A stretch of 64,000 nt of DNA from the NCBI RefSeq assembly GCF_963667735.1, contig NZ_OY763919.1:372001-436000 (forward strand), in the 5' to 3' direction. The DNA comes from an uncultured Methanoregula sp. (lineage in GTDB: Archaea; Halobacteriota; Methanomicrobia; Methanomicrobiales; Methanospirillaceae). The notes under the pieces are model-generated. The model was not told where the DNA came from and did not search any database. It saw only the letters and a program-made list of their open reading frames with translations. Below are positions 63,725-64,000 of this stretch, piece by piece. The first letter of the stretch is position 1; the number at the start of each line of letters is the position of its first letter. Both the position numbers and the translations under genes were made by a program.

Positions 63725-64000
63725 ATGGACCCGGTACCGTCACAGGAGAAGGTCGTCCGCCTCGGGATCGATTTCGGGGAGAACATAACCGTAATTGCCG
63801 TCCATGATCCGGACCGGATGAGCCCGACGCTGGAGATTCCGGGAATATCCCGAGGAATGCCGGGAGTCTGCCCGGAGAGCAGGGTGTACGTTATCCCATC
63901 GCTGATCCATTATCACGGCGATGGCACGGTGAGCACCGGGTCTGACGTTGTCCGGGCAGGGCTGGCTGATAACCCCGCAACAGCCTGCGGGATGCGCCGG
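63725..64000 (+). CDS. Hsp70/actin-fold ATPase, 3' end outside window
   Basis: Only the first 92 residues are visible. VVRLGIDFGENITVIAVHD (10-28) is the phosphate-1 loop of the Hsp70/actin superfamily; the usual Gly-Thr-Thr is Gly-Glu-Asn. VYVIPSLIHYHGDGTVSTG continues like the DnaK VPSVVAF region. It begins five bases after the WD40 gene, thus belongs to the same operon. The length and the substrate domain cannot be seen. Confidence 0.75.
   Translation, partial: MDPVPSQEKVVRLGIDFGENITVIAVHDPDRMSPTLEIPGISRGMPGVCPESRVYVIPSLIHYHGDGTVSTGSDVVRAGLADNPATACGMRR

Overview
The window is a stretch of chromosome from a hydrogen-using methanogenic archaeon, most likely of the order Methanomicrobiales (Methanoregula-like). 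Evidence is methenyl-tetrahydromethanopterin cyclohydrolase, a methanogenesis marker 12 protein, a four-subunit pyruvate:ferredoxin oxidoreductase, archaeal ribosomal proteins (L7Ae, S28e, L24e), EF-1alpha, an Orc1/Cdc6 initiator, a DUF3821/PGF-CTERM surface protein, TATA-box promoters and many near-leaderless starts. The genus is inference; no rRNA lies in the window.

Layout. 1-3 kb: the end of a large helical-repeat protein and an acylphosphatase. 3-4 kb: a solo cas1 with no CRISPR or other cas gene. 4-7.2 kb: two tandem phenylacetate-CoA ligase paralogues plus an ACT protein. 7.2-11.7 kb: a HPS-RraA fusion, a pilin-like LamG protein, a nitroreductase and a DUF3821 surface protein. 11.7-12.2 kb: a G-run hairpin repeat (copy A). 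12.2-15.1 kb: GMP synthase glutaminase subunit and cobalamin nucleotide-loop genes (cobT-like, cobZ, cobS). 15.2-18.9 kb: a small Cys-rich protein, EF-1alpha, S10 and an Agl23-type membrane protein. 19.3-21.6 kb: CetZ with a co-transcribed membrane-anchored coiled-coil protein. 21.8-26.7 kb: a four-gene overlapping surface-glycan operon. 26.8-32.3 kb: ribosomal proteins, Ndk, MarC, a nitrilase, threonine synthase and a peroxiredoxin. 32.3-34.4 kb: ruvCAB, a normally bacterial Holliday-junction module. 34.9-37.6 kb: mch, orc1/cdc6 and an intergenic region carrying copy B of the G-run repeat (possible origin). 37.5-39.9 kb: iron-box-controlled feoAB. 40-46 kb: apgM, an epimerase, marker 12, porCDAB and tRNA-Val. 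46-52.6 kb: an FKBP isomerase, NifB, a lipoprotein, an 8-oxoguanine glycosylase, S-adenosylhomocysteine hydrolase and HisF. 52.6-58 kb: the endA-trpS-pheS-pheT operon. 58.3-64 kb: a tight operon of radical SAM protein, Ycf35/DUF1257, Ycf46-type AAA+ ATPase, 15-repeat WD40 protein and an Hsp70-like ATPase cut by the window end.

Most of the window is conserved housekeeping. The least explained parts are the terminal Ycf35/Ycf46/WD40/Hsp70 operon, the solo Cas1 with an apparent Glu-to-His change at a metal-ligand position, the two ~300-bp G-run repeats (one beside orc1/cdc6), and the archaeal RuvABC set. No transposase, integrase, CRISPR array or rRNA gene was found.
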